NCBI RefSeq assembly: GCF_914767665.1
Contig: NC_059501.1
Span: 4,404,501-4,468,500, forward strand
Origin: Harmonia axyridis
Lineage: Eukaryota; Arthropoda; Insecta; Coleoptera; Coccinellidae
DNA: 64,000 bases
Direction: 5' to 3'
Below, in pieces: positions 23,710-35,599 of this stretch (position 1 is the stretch's first letter; each line of letters starts with the position of its first letter). The notes beneath the pieces are model-generated. The model made no database searches and was not told the DNA's origin. It saw only the letters and a list, made by a program, of their open reading frames with translations. The translations under genes and the position numbers were made by a program.

Positions 23710-26700
23710 TTATATTTGTTCGTTATTTATGGAATATGGTGAATCGGGTGACATTTTAGCAGAACCTATTTTTTTTGACCAACTTGGGGAGTAGAGACAG
23801 AGATATACAATTACAACTATCAGAACAAACACTAACATTAGTAGTAGAAGTAGAGCAGTTTGATGGGATTTCTTGCCGTAGATTTCAGGGTAACAGTTTG
23901 GCACATCTCTAGGTTCTAAGTCCAATGCCAATCTATTGGTCATATCATCTGGAGAAGCACATCTAAAAAAATCAGAAGTTTTATAAGCTAAAGAAAAACT
24001 GCAAATTTTTTACTGTGCTTTATTATATTTTATTCTTCGATTTTTTGTCATAAAAATTCATGGATCGCATTCTTTAGCTAAGCTAATAGATGCGATGCAG
24101 TATAAAAATCAATATTTGAATTAAATTCCACGCAAATAAGTCTCATAGTTTCTTATGAAAGAAATCTCGGAAATTTTTCGTTTGTGCATGAGCGAGCTCA
24201 TCCTGTAGCTGGAAAAGCTGAAACAGGATATACCAAATTCCATCAAAATAGGATAATATAGACAGACGCAAAACCAAAGTTGTTCAGAATCGTCTGATGT
24301 GCACTTTGCGAGTGGAAATTTTGGAATAGTACACTCAAAATTATTTTTATTCTCAAGTGAACGCAAAACTTCCCTTATCTTCGTTAGACTAGGAAAGAAT
24401 GAGTAGATATAAGGCATTCCTGCTGCCATAACTCTGAACTGTGAAAATAATAGTCCTGTATTGTGAGTATAACTTTAAGGTACCTATACACCTACTTTGG
24501 AATTGGAAAAACAATGACTTGGTGTTAGGAGTTTTCAGCGCTCATTCATCCATGTTCATGCACCCTTAAAGGCTTCATAATATAAATATATATGATGTCA
24601 TTATTGTTGATTAGATTTAGATTTGAGGAAGGTTTCATTACACCGCCATATATTCTTGCCAATAGTCGTCGTAGCATACAGCTCTCTCCAGTTCCAGAGT
24701 TCTTTGAATTCCAGTACCTGGGATTGCTTCAAGGAGGTTACTTCCTCATTTGAAAAATCTCTTGTCCGAAGCATTTTTTGCGTTGTCTAGCGATGGCGAG
24801 GCATTCTGTCACCAGGTGATCCGGGAGTTCTTCCTCCCCACAGAATCTGAACTCGTCGTTTTCTGCAGGACTCTTCCTCATTAGGTGACAATGCCCTGTA
24901 AGGAATCCAGTGAGGTGGTGCAGCATATTCCTATCCAGGTACTTCTTAGATCTTGCAGTATCAAAGTTTCGAAGAAACTTTTTGGAATGATTCAACTCAG
25001 GAATATGTCGTCAGCCTCGCCAAAGAACCATCTGTGTACAGTGTGTACCATTTGATGATATTATTCCTGAATCCCTCATTACAGGTACCCTCCCTGGATA
25101 ATCTTAAAATGACCTCACGGCCTAATCCACAAGATGATGTATGAGATCTCCAATTCACTAGTTTGCTACGTCCTCATAGCTCCAGTGACACAAACACAAG
25201 TTATAATATTCATTGATTACCTCCAAAAGGGCCAGTCCATCAACAGCGATTATTATATAGCGTTATTGGATCATTTAAAGGATGAAATAGTTAAAAAAAA
25301 CGGCCCCATTCGAAGAAAATAAAGGTGCTGTTTCATCAAGACAATGCGCCGTGTCACAAATCAATGAAAACAATGGCAAAATTGCTTGAATTGTACTTCG
25401 AATTGCTTCTGCATCCACCGTACTCGCCAGATCTGGCCCCCAGCGACTTTTTCCTGTTCTCAGACCTCAAAAGAATCTCTTGTCCGAAGCATTTTTTGCG
25501 TTGTCTAGCGATGGCGAGGCATTCTGTCACCAGGTGATCCGGGAGTTCTTCCTCCCCACAGAATCTGAACTCGTCGTTTTTTGCAGGACTCTTCCTCATT
25601 AGGTGACAATGCCCTGTAAGGAATCCAGTGAGGTGGTGCAGCATATTCTTATCCAGGTACTTCTTAGATCTTGCAGTATCAAAGTTTCGAAGAAACTTTT
25701 TGGAATGATTCAACTCAGGAATATGTCGTCAGCCTCGCCAAAGAACCATCTGTGTACAGTGTGTACCATTTGATGATATTATTCCTGAATCCCTCATTAC
25801 AGGTACCCTCCCTGGATAATCTTAAAATGACCTCACGGCCTAATCTAGGTTTCACAAGATGATGTATGAGATCTCCAATTCACTAGTTTGCTACGTCCTC
25901 ATAGCTCCAGTGACACAAACACAGGCTAACCTATATATTCTATCGAGGGCTCTCCTCGTGCTGTTTTGACGTGCTTTGGCATGCCAGACTATCGTCCCAT
26001 AAGTTATTATCAATCTCACATTTGTTTGAAACTTAAAATTTGAATGCTGAATCTCATCTTAAACGAATTCAAAGTTTGGAAATTATCAGGAAAAACTAAT
26101 TTCGATTGGCCACCTAAACTATTATTATTATTATTTTAACTGGGGTCGTTTTGGTTCGGTAAGCCTTCCGGGAACTGCGACCATGCAGATCTTTTGTTCA
26201 CTACCCTACTCATTCATAGAAACCCAGGGAGGTCGTCAACGATGTTAATAAAATTGACAACCTCCTTAGGGCCTTGGCCGTTACCTCTCTGGTATCCAGA
26301 ACCGGCTTACCCATGTGAATGGTTCTTAGGCCCGCCAGCTCCGGACACTTGCATATCAAGTGTTCGACTGTTTCTGCTTCTGATCCACAGAGCCTGCAAA
26401 TCTCGTCTGCTGACTTTCCCATACGGGCCACCTAAACTAACCGCTATATAAGAGATTCGAATCTACCATGGAAATTCCAAGTTTCTGGGTTCTTTCATTC
26501 GAGAGTTATCGTATTCACGGCTGGACGGGCGGAATTTAATTTGACCACGAAGTGTGATTCATACAAGACCATTTCTGACGCAGAAATATAGCGCTCTGGT
26601 CGGGAAATCAGCGATCAAAAAAAGAGCATTCAAAAATATGTACCGGGTGTCCTAAGATTGAATGCCTATTAAAAGTTTTCGAAGCTATGGTTATTTTCAA

Positions 26701-28088
26701 ATTGTGAAAATTGATATGACGATATTATCCTCTACTAAACTAAAATATTTTGCAACATAAGTACTTCTGGTCATACAGTAAATGAAAATAAGATGACCTC
26801 GGATACATCCTTGTGGGACCCCTGCTCCCAAAATTCTTAATTTTAAAAATAGTTCATTATTTGGATTTTAAGTAAATTGAAACTGTTAAAATAATCTTGT
26901 TAACATCTTCGTTATAATTTATTTCATATACCAACACAGTTCTTACCTTACTTCATCCCTCCGTACCATATTCCTACGAGTGTCCTTCATCCAAAGCAGC
27001 CTGCAATCACATGTCCAAGGGTTGAAGCTCACATCCGCCTCTTCCATCTCTCTAAAGATAAACATAAAAGTTTCATCCAGTGTGGTCAACCTATTCCTTG
27101 CCAAATCGAATTTTCTCAACTTTCTAGGATACGTATGTAAGTCTAAAGCACCAAAAGCTACAGCACTGATCTCACCAAGCTTATGAGAATCCGTCAACAC
27201 CAAAGTTTCCAGATTACCCAAATTGAAGAACGCGTAAGGGTTGACATTTGTAAGGTTTTCCATCCTAGACATTTTCAACGTTTTCAAATTGGTATACTTC
27301 AGGTCGTTTTCGTGTAGGTTTGTTATGTTGGTACCGGATATATCGAGGTATACTAGAGAGGGGGAAGTTCGGGGTACCACATCAATTGGATTGTCTGCTA
27401 TGGATAAATATTCCAGAGCTTGGAAATCGTTCCAACACTTCGAGTGTATCCTGGTAACACCAACATTGTCCATACTTAAGTGTATCAAGTTTCGGTTGAT
27501 CTGTAATTTATCCATCAAAGCAGCTGGGTGTTGCAGTGCTTGGTACAGGGAATTGTAGCTGAGGTTTATCTTCTTCAAATTCTTCAAACTGGAAAATATC
27601 CCATCGGATAACACTTCTATTTCGTTGTAACTCAGGTCGAGGACTTGCAGTTCCTCCAGTTTATCAAAGAGTTCTTTTGGTTCAAGTGACTTCAGATCGT
27701 TGTGGCTCAAGTCTAGTTGAACTAGATGCGGTAAAGATCCAAAAAAATCGTTATCTATATGAGAAATAGAGTTATGGCAGAAACTCAAGGAGAGTAAAGT
27801 GGTACCAAAGCTTAAGGGAACGTTGCTTGTGCGTAGTTCAATCAAGTTGTTGTGAGAAACATCCAAGGAACTTATCACTTCTTCTGAACTGAAGGAAGGG
27901 AATTCTTCCAACTCCAGATATTGGCACTTGGCTTCCATTAAAGCCATTGAAGTCAAATCGTCGAATTTCACATTACATTGGCAGCTGTCTTTGCTCCTTG
28001 ATGAGCTACACTTTAAACTTACACTTACGGTTGAGGTTATGTAAAGAAATATACATATTGTGATATGTATATGGAGTTTTTTTAGCAT
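23710..28088 (-). CDS. Leucine-rich-repeat single-pass membrane protein (464 aa)
   Basis: Exon 1 (26947-28088) and exon 2 (23710-23962) join in phase 2 (AG|A, Arg381). Without splicing, exon 1 stops just after Arg381 and loses the membrane anchor. Residues 1-24 form a signal peptide (ITICIFLYITSTVSVS). A Cys-rich N-cap follows, then about ten LRRs of the LxxLDLSxN type, for example LVQLDLSHNDLKSL and LQVLDLSYNEIEVL. The C-terminal LRR cap has NPWTCDC (Cys360, Cys362), with Cys382 and Cys404 supplied by exon 2. A membrane span lies at about 416-438 (LLLLLMLVFVLIVVIVYLCL), followed by a 26-residue cytoplasmic tail. No Ig or TIR domain is present. It is probably a cell-surface recognition or adhesion protein; the subfamily is not recognised. 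The 2984 bp intron contains retrotransposon and mariner relics. Confidence 0.88.
24757..25199 (-). mobile_element. Non-LTR retrotransposon 3' fragment, copy 1 (LRR-gene intron)
   Basis: The minus strand keeps the end of a jockey/R1-like ORF2: LTGHCHLMRKSP, a zinc-knuckle-like FRFCGEEELPDHLVTECLA, and ARQRKKCFG, typical of the region after the RNase H domain. No reverse-transcriptase core is present. The same ~440 bp is repeated almost exactly at 25473-25923. Confidence 0.7.
25200..25472 (+). mobile_element. Mariner transposase fragment (LRR-gene intron)
   Basis: The frame reads IDYLQKGQSIN, HLKDEIVKKNG, LFHQDNAPCHKS (second catalytic Asp) and PPYSPDLAPSDFFLF (third Asp, mariner D34D spacing), then breaks off at LKR. 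It is wedged between two direct copies of the retrotransposon fragment. The N-terminal half is missing and the copy is dead. It resembles the relic at 28760-29745. Confidence 0.78.
25473..25923 (-). mobile_element. Non-LTR retrotransposon 3' fragment, copy 2 (direct repeat of copy 1)
   Basis: The sequence is nearly identical to 24757-25199. It differs by a few substitutions and by 7 extra bases near 25846 (CTAGGTTTCACAAG in place of CCACAAG). The level of identity implies a recent segmental duplication of about 716 bp. Confidence 0.75.
26130..26440 (-). mobile_element. Second non-LTR retrotransposon 3' fragment
   Basis: The minus strand encodes a different ORF2 end: ICRLCGSEAETVEHLICKCP, a Cys/His knuckle, then ELAGLRTIHMGKPVL. 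It is a different family from the 24757 copy. An ATT trinucleotide run ((TTA)n on the plus strand) at about 26119-26136 may be the simple-repeat tail of the element. Confidence 0.65.
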
Positions 28089-28759
28089 GACTCCGAATTA
28101 CGTTGAATGTTGTGGAAATAGAATGAAAGGTGGATCAAAACTGAACAGTTTTTCAGATAACAGTGCAGGCAAATACATCGATGACTAAGAGATAAAGTCT
28201 ATTACGAGATAAGATGGGATATTATTAGATAGTCTGGTTAAATAACAATTAATTCCAAAAGTAATTGTTAGTATTCGAGTGAAAACATTGGTAAGACTAG
28301 AATATTGAAAAAAATCTCAGTATTTGCTGAATGCTGAAAGTATATGAGATTACAGTGGCGTAGCAAGAATTGAAGCAATTTTTGATTACTCAGTTGTTGT
28401 TAGATTGTCATCATAAACTTGATATCTTTCGAGTTAGGAGAATTAAAAACTCGACCATTTCTTAAGATACTTTCGCCACCAAATGACCAGGCAGTAGCCT
28501 AATGGTAAAATTGTCACCAGTTAAATTTTTCGTATTTTGTAGAATATGACCTTCTGAACAAGAAGGGAGATCCAACTCAATTATATGACTAATTTTCGAG
28601 ATATAGGGTGTCGAAGTTGGATAATGGCATTTCTTCAAAGTAACATATCTCGTAGGAAATTATCTTGAATAAAAACACTTTTGCGCGACAAATATTGCTT
28701 ACCTATTAGTAATAACTTAAGTCTGGTTAAAATAAAAATTATTATTAGATACGGGGTGA
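28089..28759. other. 5' flank of the LRR gene
   Basis: AT-rich, no gene seen. It should hold the LRR gene promoter and 5' UTR. A GTGGCGTAGC motif near 28356 and an ATAGGGTGTCG near 28613 resemble transposon ends found elsewhere in the window, so part of it may be element debris. Confidence 0.35.
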
Positions 28760-29745
28760 GTCAAGCGTCATCCAGAACGAAATCCATTTAGTTCATAATT
28801 CACCCTGTTTGTGAGATATTGCGTTGTGAGTGTAGCTACTTTTGTTATTTGAAAAAAGATGGAAAGAAAATAATTTCGTGTGCTGATAAAATATTGATTT
28901 TTGAAGAGAAAAATACAGTTGAAGCAAAATCTTTGCTTGGGTTTCCGGGGCCTGCACCAGGAAAATCAACCATAAATAATTGGTATGCTGAGTTTAAACG
29001 TGTTGAAATGAGCACCAAAGACGGCGAACGCCCAAAAGAGGCTGTCACCGACGAAAATATAAAAAAGTTCACAAAATAATTTTGAATGAACATAAAGTGA
29101 AGTTGATCGAAATAGCAGACATTGTGAAGATATCATCTAAACGTATACATCATATCATTCACGAATATTTGTACATGAGGAAGCTGTGTGCAAAATGGGT
29201 GCTGCGCGAGCTCACAATCGATCAAAAGCAACAACGTGTTAATGATTCTGAGCAGTGTTTGAAGCTGTTTAAGTGCAATAAACCTGAATTTTTCGTCGAT
29301 ATGTGATAATGGATGAAACATGGCTCCATCATGTCACTCTGGAGTGCAATCGACAGTCAGCTGAGTGAACTGCACACGATGAACCGAATCCAAAGCGAGG
29401 AAAAACTCAACAGTCAGCTGGCAAGGTTATGGCATCAGTATTCTGGGATGCGCAAGGTATAATGTTCATTGGGCTTCGAATTGCTTCTGCATCCACCGTA
29501 TTCGCCAGATCTGGCCCCCACCGACTTTTTCCTGTTCTCAGACCTCAAAAGAATGCTCGTTGGAAAGGAATTTTGCGCCAATGAAGAAGTAATCGCCGAA
29601 ACTGAGGCCTTTTTTGAAGCGAAAGACAAATCGTACTACAAAAATGGTATCGAAAAGTTGTAAGATTGCTATAATCGCTGTATCGCCTTCGAAGGCAACT
29701 ATGTTGAATAATAAAATCGGATTTTTTCAAAAAAATGTGTTTTAC
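28760..29745 (+). pseudogene. Mariner transposase pseudogene (internally deleted)
   Basis: Frames in order: an N-terminal helix-turn-helix part (PAPGKSTINNWYAEF near 28955), a second HTH (LIEIADIVKISSKRIHHII from 29103), VIMDETWLHH near 29303 (first catalytic Asp), then HPPYSPDLAPTDFFLFSDLK from 29490 and LVGKEFCANEEV up to about 29660. The second Asp region between 29461 and 29475 is deleted: GIMFI runs directly into FELLLHPP. Several frameshifts split the coding sequence. The copy is not functional. Confidence 0.8.
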
Positions 29746-30919
29746 TTAGGTAGATCGGGGACTTTTCAATTGGCCTGTTGAAGAAATGAACTAAATATCA
29801 AAGTGATACTGAAAATGCTTTTTTGTAAACTGACGATGACTATATACTTCAAACTCATCTGGATTGTATTGGAATAGGAAATTGTTGGCTAGAAGACATG
29901 CCATTAATAACAAATTGAAGTTTTGGAGTGGAAAAGGATTATTATAAAAAAGAGACAGATATAATACGCTTATTTTCAACTATCGCTTGAGCCAGAACGG
30001 TTTATCGGACAAAAAACCTTTATCCAAAAAATTTGTAGGAAATTCTACTTACTTTGTGTCTGTATGCAAAGGTCTTACACGAAAAATTGATATTTTTCGT
30101 GTTATATGAAAAAAATCGCCAAAAAATAAAATTTTTACCTTTTTTGAATTTTTTTTTTCAATTTTCCGTCACGAAATGTTTATGGCAAACCTAAGATCAG
30201 ATTTCAGCCCCCCGAAAAACGTATTTAACATCGAAGAAATCATAACTACCCCATTTCATCTTCGCCCATCCGGTTAACCAAAAAAAAAAAAAATCAAAAA
30301 TGCAAAATGGTATCAACAACAATTATGTATATAACTATAATTTTTTATTTGTTTTCACACCCAATTACTATCGTACTAATATCAAAGTACAAACAGCCAA
30401 TCAACATTCCTCGTCTAAAATCACACTACCCAACATCACAATTCAACAGTAGTAACAAATCACAACAATCAATTAATTCAACACACAAAACACCGGCCGT
30501 AGAATTCAAAAACCAAACCCAGCGTATAATCCGGTAATCGATAAAAGCGACGCAACATCAGCAACAACAAAAAAACACCCACAAAACAAGCAGAGCACAA
30601 TGATGATCGAACACAGCATTTCACTCCATTTGAATCCTCAAAAGGGCATGTTTTGGCAAATGAGGATTACACATCTAATCCAAGTTATCGTCTCTCGCGC
30701 CTCTATTTACATCTGCCGTATCGAAATAATGTTAACAAAATAACACGGGAGGAGAACAAAAAGTTACAATCCTATTAATCTGTCGCGCAACCCCTGGCGT
30801 GAAGCGCGCAAAAAAAATAAGCCTGTTTTATTCTGGATTGGGGGTGCAAAAGGCGGTGCAGTGGAGCAGGACAGGCTTTTGGGTGGTAACTGGTAATGCT
30901 GTGCTAGATAGGTACAGGG
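29746..30919. other. Non-coding stretch, no gene recognised
   Basis: Contains A- and T-runs near 30120-30300. From about 30310 to 30900 the composition is less repetitive and more GC-rich, with a 76-codon Ser/Asn/Thr/Gln-rich open frame (30307-30537) that has no recognisable domain. I treat this as non-coding. Confidence 0.4.
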
Positions 30920-31513
30920 CATAGACTATAGAGTAATGAACATAGTTAGAGGGAGTATACGCAATTTTTACATGTCCCCAACATGGTTAGATTACGTTGT
31001 CGGATTGTGATATATTTTCAAATCCACAATTTTAGTATATCGTTATGAATGTATATTATATTGAATGAAATATATTTATTTGAGTTATTCCCGATTGAAT
31101 ATGCAAGTGTGAATATTCGGAATCCGATATTTTTCCTTATTGTCGAATTTATAATAAGCTGAATATTTATTATTTTCTGTATCTACCTGCAGACATTTAA
31201 GGTTTTGCAACTTTTGCTCTCCTAGTGTCATCAGTTGTTTCACGTCGTTTGACGCGCTTGAAGTTTGTTTTCTGAGTTTCTGATATATTTAGGTATTTAT
31301 TCCAATATATTTTGAGTTAATATGAAACGTTGATTTATGCTGGGACATAAGAAGTGCGTTCTTTGTGGAGAAACTCGCGAATTGTGTGAAATATCGTATC
31401 ACTGATATGTTTTCATTTCCGCGCGCTTCATGTCAAATTTGATAGTTCATGTTGGGGAAAAATTTGCATACTGAAAATGACATATGCTCCCTCTATCTAT
31501 GTTTATTACTCTG
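30920..31513 (+). mobile_element. 0.6 kb TIR element with THAP-like start, copy 1
   Basis: The left end CATAGACTATAGAGTAATGA is followed by ACATAGTTAGAGGGAG. The right end on the minus strand is CAGAGTAATAAACATAGATA, then GAGGGAG. The element is flanked by the direct repeat AGGTACAGGG (30910-30919 and 31514-31523), which fits a long (8 bp or more) target duplication. Near 31337 a short frame reads MLGHKKCVLCGETRELCEIS, then YH and stop. This resembles the first half of a C2CH THAP finger. The rest of any transposase is missing, so this is a non-autonomous derivative. Another copy is at 49160-49746. Confidence 0.65.
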
Positions 31514-31682
31514 AGGTACAGGGTGATTTAACACTAATTAATTCATAAAACATATACAGGGTGTAAAATGAGTGGTTGGCAATAGTCTAGTGGTGAATGC
31601 AGGTCATTAAAGCCTTTCAGAAGAGTAGCTTGTTGAGTATCCTGTTAGTTTCGGAGATACAGGGTGATCCATGAAAATTGTC

Positions 31683-32690
31683 CTAGATTTCTGATATTCT
31701 TAACTTGGAAATCAGCACTCCGATTTTGTTCAAATTTTGTGGGTTTGTTCTGTACACACAACTCTTTGAAAGGTTTAATGTAATTTTAATATTTCCAGAG
31801 CAGTACTTAGAATATTGAGCTTTTTCCTTTAAACTTCGAAATCTATAACTTCGATGCTTTATTGTAAAAACCACTTTTATGCTTTTATGATTCAAAGTAT
31901 TGTCTATATCGATGGCCACTACTTTCTCCCATCTTTCGATCAGCGTACGAATCCCGCGCTGAAAAAACTGGTCATCTTTTGAAGCGATCCACGAATCGAT
32001 CAATTGTTACTTCTTCATAAGACCGGAAGTACTGGTCATCCAGGCCGTGTGTCATTGATCTAAACAAATGATAGTCCAAAGAAGCAACGTCTGGAGAATA
32101 CGGCGGGTGGGGTAGGACTTCCCATTTCAAAGTTTCCAAGTATTTTTTGACGACTTTCGCAACATGGGGTCGAGTATTATCATGCTGTAAAATCACTTTA
32201 TCATGTCTCTCGTTGTATTGCGGCCGTTTGTATTTCAATGCTCGGCTCAAACGCATTAATTGCGTTCGATAACGATCGCCTGTGATTGTTTCAGTCGGTT
32301 TTAACAAGTCATAATATACTACGCTGAGTTGGTCCCACCAAATACTGAGCATGACCTTGGAACCGTGAATATTCGGTTTGGCCGTCGACGTGGAAGCATG
32401 GCCGGGATATCCCCATGATTTTCTGCGCTTGGTATTATCATAATGAACCCATTTTTCGTCTCCAGTCACAATGCGATACAGAAATATCTTCCGTGTTTGC
32501 CTTGCAAGCAGCTGTTCACAAGCAAACAAACGCCGTTCAACATCTCTCGATTTCAACTAGTACGGCACCCAATTTCCTTGTTTCTGAATCATTCCCATGA
32601 CTTTTAGGCGTTTTAAAATTGCTTGTTGCATCACTCCCAATGATCCTGCCAATTCTTGTTGTGTTTGACACGAGTCTTGATCATTCCTTT
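31683..32690 (-). pseudogene. Mariner (mellifera-like) transposase pseudogene
   Basis: On the minus strand the frame from 32556 reads VERRLFACEQLL, VTGDEKWVHYDN (first Asp), SWGYPGHASTSTAKPNIHGS, VILQHDNTRPHVAKVV (second Asp) and HPPYSPDVASLDYHLF (third Asp, D34D). It shifts frame near 32000 before SWIASKDDQFFQRGIR. An upstream stop (32557) interrupts the N-terminal part and the helix-turn-helix region is absent beyond about 32690. All three catalytic Asp codons survive, but the gene is broken. Confidence 0.85.
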
Positions 32691-33041
32691 TCTTTTCATT
32701 TTCATGTCTTGTTTTTCTTAATTGTTTGCCCTTGCTGAGGTGGGAAGGGGGTGATGGGTGCTCTCTGATTCACAATTTATCGCATATTATTTTTATTTCA
32801 GCCATCTCGTTGTTTCAATTTTCATTAAAATTATGCAATATTAGTCTGGCTTCGTACATCATTGTGGAGTTGAGTTGAATAGCTTGCTAGAGACTTCGCC
32901 TTTGATGTCATGATTGGCAGGTATATTAAAATGCTGCTTCTCTGAATAAAGACGTTATTTATTCATTTATTTATGTGAATTTGGTAGTGTGCGCTCCCCT
33001 TGAAGAAACTCTGTATCCGCCCCTGAACGAGGGGCAGAATA
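32691..33041. other. Short non-coding gap
   Basis: No gene or clear element is visible between the mariner relic and the hairpin-headed element. There is a low-complexity AAAG/TTTTC patch near 32685-32725. Confidence 0.35.
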
Positions 33042-33440
33042 GTTATTTATAATACAAGTGCAGAAGGCATTGATATTCTTCCACGAGTTCAAAATTCAAA
33101 AACGAGCCACGAAGTGGCGAGTTTTGGAACGAACGAGTGGTAGAATGAGCCTTCTGTACGAGTATTATACATTATTTTCTCTAATTGCATTTCCATTGAA
33201 ATTAATGAAATATTTCCATAAATATATTTTAGTGATTTTTGAATTGCAAAATGTTGGTTGGCAGAACTGATTTCTTTAAGGCAAATTGATGAATTGACAG
33301 ATAAAGCCGTGGCGGAAAGTTCGGAGTACCAACATAGAATAATAAAATATAACCATGAAAACTGTGCGTTTCTGATATATTCTAGCACGATTTTGTTCTA
33401 CAAGATGTGGAAGAATGAACGGAATAACTACAGAATTAGA
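33042..33440 (+). mobile_element. Hairpin-headed repeat element, copy 2
   Basis: Closely related to 4609-5011: GTTATTTATAATACAAGTGC, the nested palindrome (CAGAAGGC ... CCACGAAGTGG ... GCCTTCTG) to about 33170, then the same ~270 bp body ending GAATTAG. Its flanks (AGAATA and GAAAAA) resemble but do not repeat each other cleanly. Confidence 0.62.
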
Positions 33441-34330
33441 GAAAAACTATTCAAAAACTATAACATTTCATCCCTCATAAATGGAAATTTGGTATACAAG
33501 AATCGGCAACTTTCGAAAGTGTCTAAAAATGCCTGAACTTCCTTCAATTTAGTGGCGCAGCATATTTAATGATAATAATATTATTCAAACCCCTTCCAAT
33601 CCAACCCACCCCGATATTCAGATCACGAATCGTTCAAAAGGCCCGTCGTAGATCAAATGACGCAAATCGGAACCGAAATACGCTCTACTCGTAGACTGTA
33701 TAAAATAGTCTGCGAATTACCCACGGTTGACGAGAGAGGGCAGCAGGGCGGAAGAACACAATGGAGAAGGGTGGATATCTGCCCTACCTACAGTCATATT
33801 GGGTAATAGCTATTGTAAAAAGATTCGATTTACATTCGGAACGACTGACCCGATCATACGGTGAAGAGATGTTACGGGACTATTGTCCTGCCCTGCATGA
33901 CGCCGCCCCTGCACCAATTGTGTCATGGTCTGTTGCAACTAAATCGATTCCTAATTTGCTCTTTGATATCTGGTCGATATCTCGGTTTTTTTTCAGGTTG
34001 GCATAGAAAGGATTGGAATGTGATAGATGGGATGATTTGAAGGAGATGATTGTTGAGAGGGTGGAATAGGAATTTTTTTTAAAGAAGCACCTATTTTTGA
34101 ACTTGTATGGCACTTGTTCATAGCACAGGATTTCTGGCTACCAATTTGGACTAAGCCAACGTTTTGTCTATACAGGATTTTTATGAATTGGAGGTATTAG
34201 GTGTACCTACAACTTTGCTTCCGCCGTTTTGCAATAGAAGTAGAAATAAATAGATCGTAGATGTCATACAATAATCTTTGGTATTTGTAAACATAAAGCC
34301 ATCGAAATATTAGTCGACTTGTGAATGCTT
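33441..34330. other. Non-coding, moderately GC-rich between 33590 and 33960
   Basis: Open frames here are short and have no recognisable domain. The 33590-33960 part has mixed composition and no obvious repeat relatives in the window; it could be conserved non-coding DNA. Confidence 0.35.
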
Positions 34331-35470
34331 CGTTAAGTCATCTTCGATTAAACATGTCAGCCTACAAGCCAGATTCTCGTCATTTGATTGATTTGAAGAG
34401 ATCTGCGGCTGAGGCTCATCGAATGCTCTCAAATACCTATGGTGAGGCTGCAATTAGTAGAAGAACGTGTCGAGAGTAGTTTCAACACTTCAAGAACGGT
34501 GATTTTGACGTCGAAGTCCAGCTTGGCGGTGGAAGAGAGAAGGTTTTCGAAGATGCAGAATTAGAGGCATTACTTTATCAAAACTCGTGTCAAACGCAAC
34601 GAGAATTGGCAAGATCATTTGGAGTGACGCAATAAGCCATTTTAATACGTCTGAAAGTCATAGGAATGACTAAGAAACAAGAAAATTGGTTGGCGTACGA
34701 GTTGAAGCCGAGACATGTTGAACGGCGTTTGTTTGCTTGTGAACAGCTGTTCGTAAGGCATAGATGGAAGGGATTTCTAAATCGCATTGTGACTGGATAC
34801 GAAAAAAGGGTTCATTTCGATAATTCCATGCGCAGAAAATCTTGGGGATATCTCGGACATGCTTCCACGTCGATGGCCAAACCGTATATTCACGGTTCCA
34901 AGGTCCTGCTCAGTATTTGATGGGACCAGCTCGGCGTAGTGTATTATGGGTTGTTGAAACCGACTGAAACGCAAATGATGCATTTGAGCCGAGCATTGAA
35001 AGACAAACGGTCGCAATACAACGAGAGACACGATGAAGTGATTTTACAGCAAGACAATGCTCGACCCCATGTTGCGAAAGTGGTCAAGACATACTTGGAA
35101 ACGATGAAATGGGAAGTCCTACTCCACCCGCTGTATTGTACAGACGTTGCTCTCTCGGACTATCACTTGTTTCGATCAATGGCACACGGCCTGGCTGACC
35201 ATCACTTCCGGTCTTATGAAGAAGTAAGAAGAAATTGGATCGATTTGTAGATCACTTCAAAGGATGACCTGTTTTTTCAACGTGGGACTCGTACGCTGCC
35301 CGAAAGATGCGAGAAAGTGGTGGCCAACGATTGACAATACTTCGAAACATAAATGTATAACCAGTTTTTTTACAATAATGCCTCGTATTTCGGAAGAAAA
35401 ACGGTGGAAGCAAAGTTGTATACCTATGTAGATTTCGAAGTCTAAAGGAACAAGCTCAATAATCTAAGTA
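34331..35470 (+). pseudogene. Mariner transposase pseudogene, most complete copy
   Basis: The frame starts at ATG 34354 (MSAYKPDSRHLIDLKRSAAE), a typical mariner N-terminus. In-frame stops lie near 34479, 34634 and 34918. Recognisable parts: RRTCRE near 34459, SFGVTQ near 34618, VERRLFACEQLF, a first-Asp block where the expected GDEKW reads GYEKR (Asp lost), SWGYLGHASTSMAKP, VILQQDNARPHVAKVV (second Asp) and LSDYHLFRSMAHGL (third Asp). There is a small deletion after KPTET. Dead, related to 31683, 41960 and 48080. Confidence 0.83.
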
Positions 35471-35599
35471 CTGCTCTGGAAATGTTATTATTATTTTTTT
35501 TAATATTATAATGAAACCTCTTATTGGAAAACCCCTTCTAGATCTTGGCCTTGGCTTGAACGTTTGCAACGTTCTTTCACACGCTTCAACCTTTCTACA

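Noticed and set aside
23570..23794. Plus-strand 74-codon frame after Pfdn2
   Set aside because: It overlaps the antisense of LRR-gene exon 2, which splices in frame and completes the LRR cap and membrane span.
24121..24429. 102-codon minus-strand frame in the LRR intron (MAAGMPYIYSFF...)
   Set aside because: I tested it as an internal exon, but the direct join of exon 1 to exon 2 gives the right phase and cap cysteines. No domain or clear donor was seen; an alternative exon cannot be fully excluded.
30307..30537. 76-codon Ser/Asn/Gln-rich frame
   Set aside because: Low-complexity peptide, no family signature, no supporting exons.
33761..34006. 81-codon plus-strand frame (MEKGGYLPYLQS...)
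   Set aside because: No recognisable domain, and the opposite strand is also open; treated as chance.
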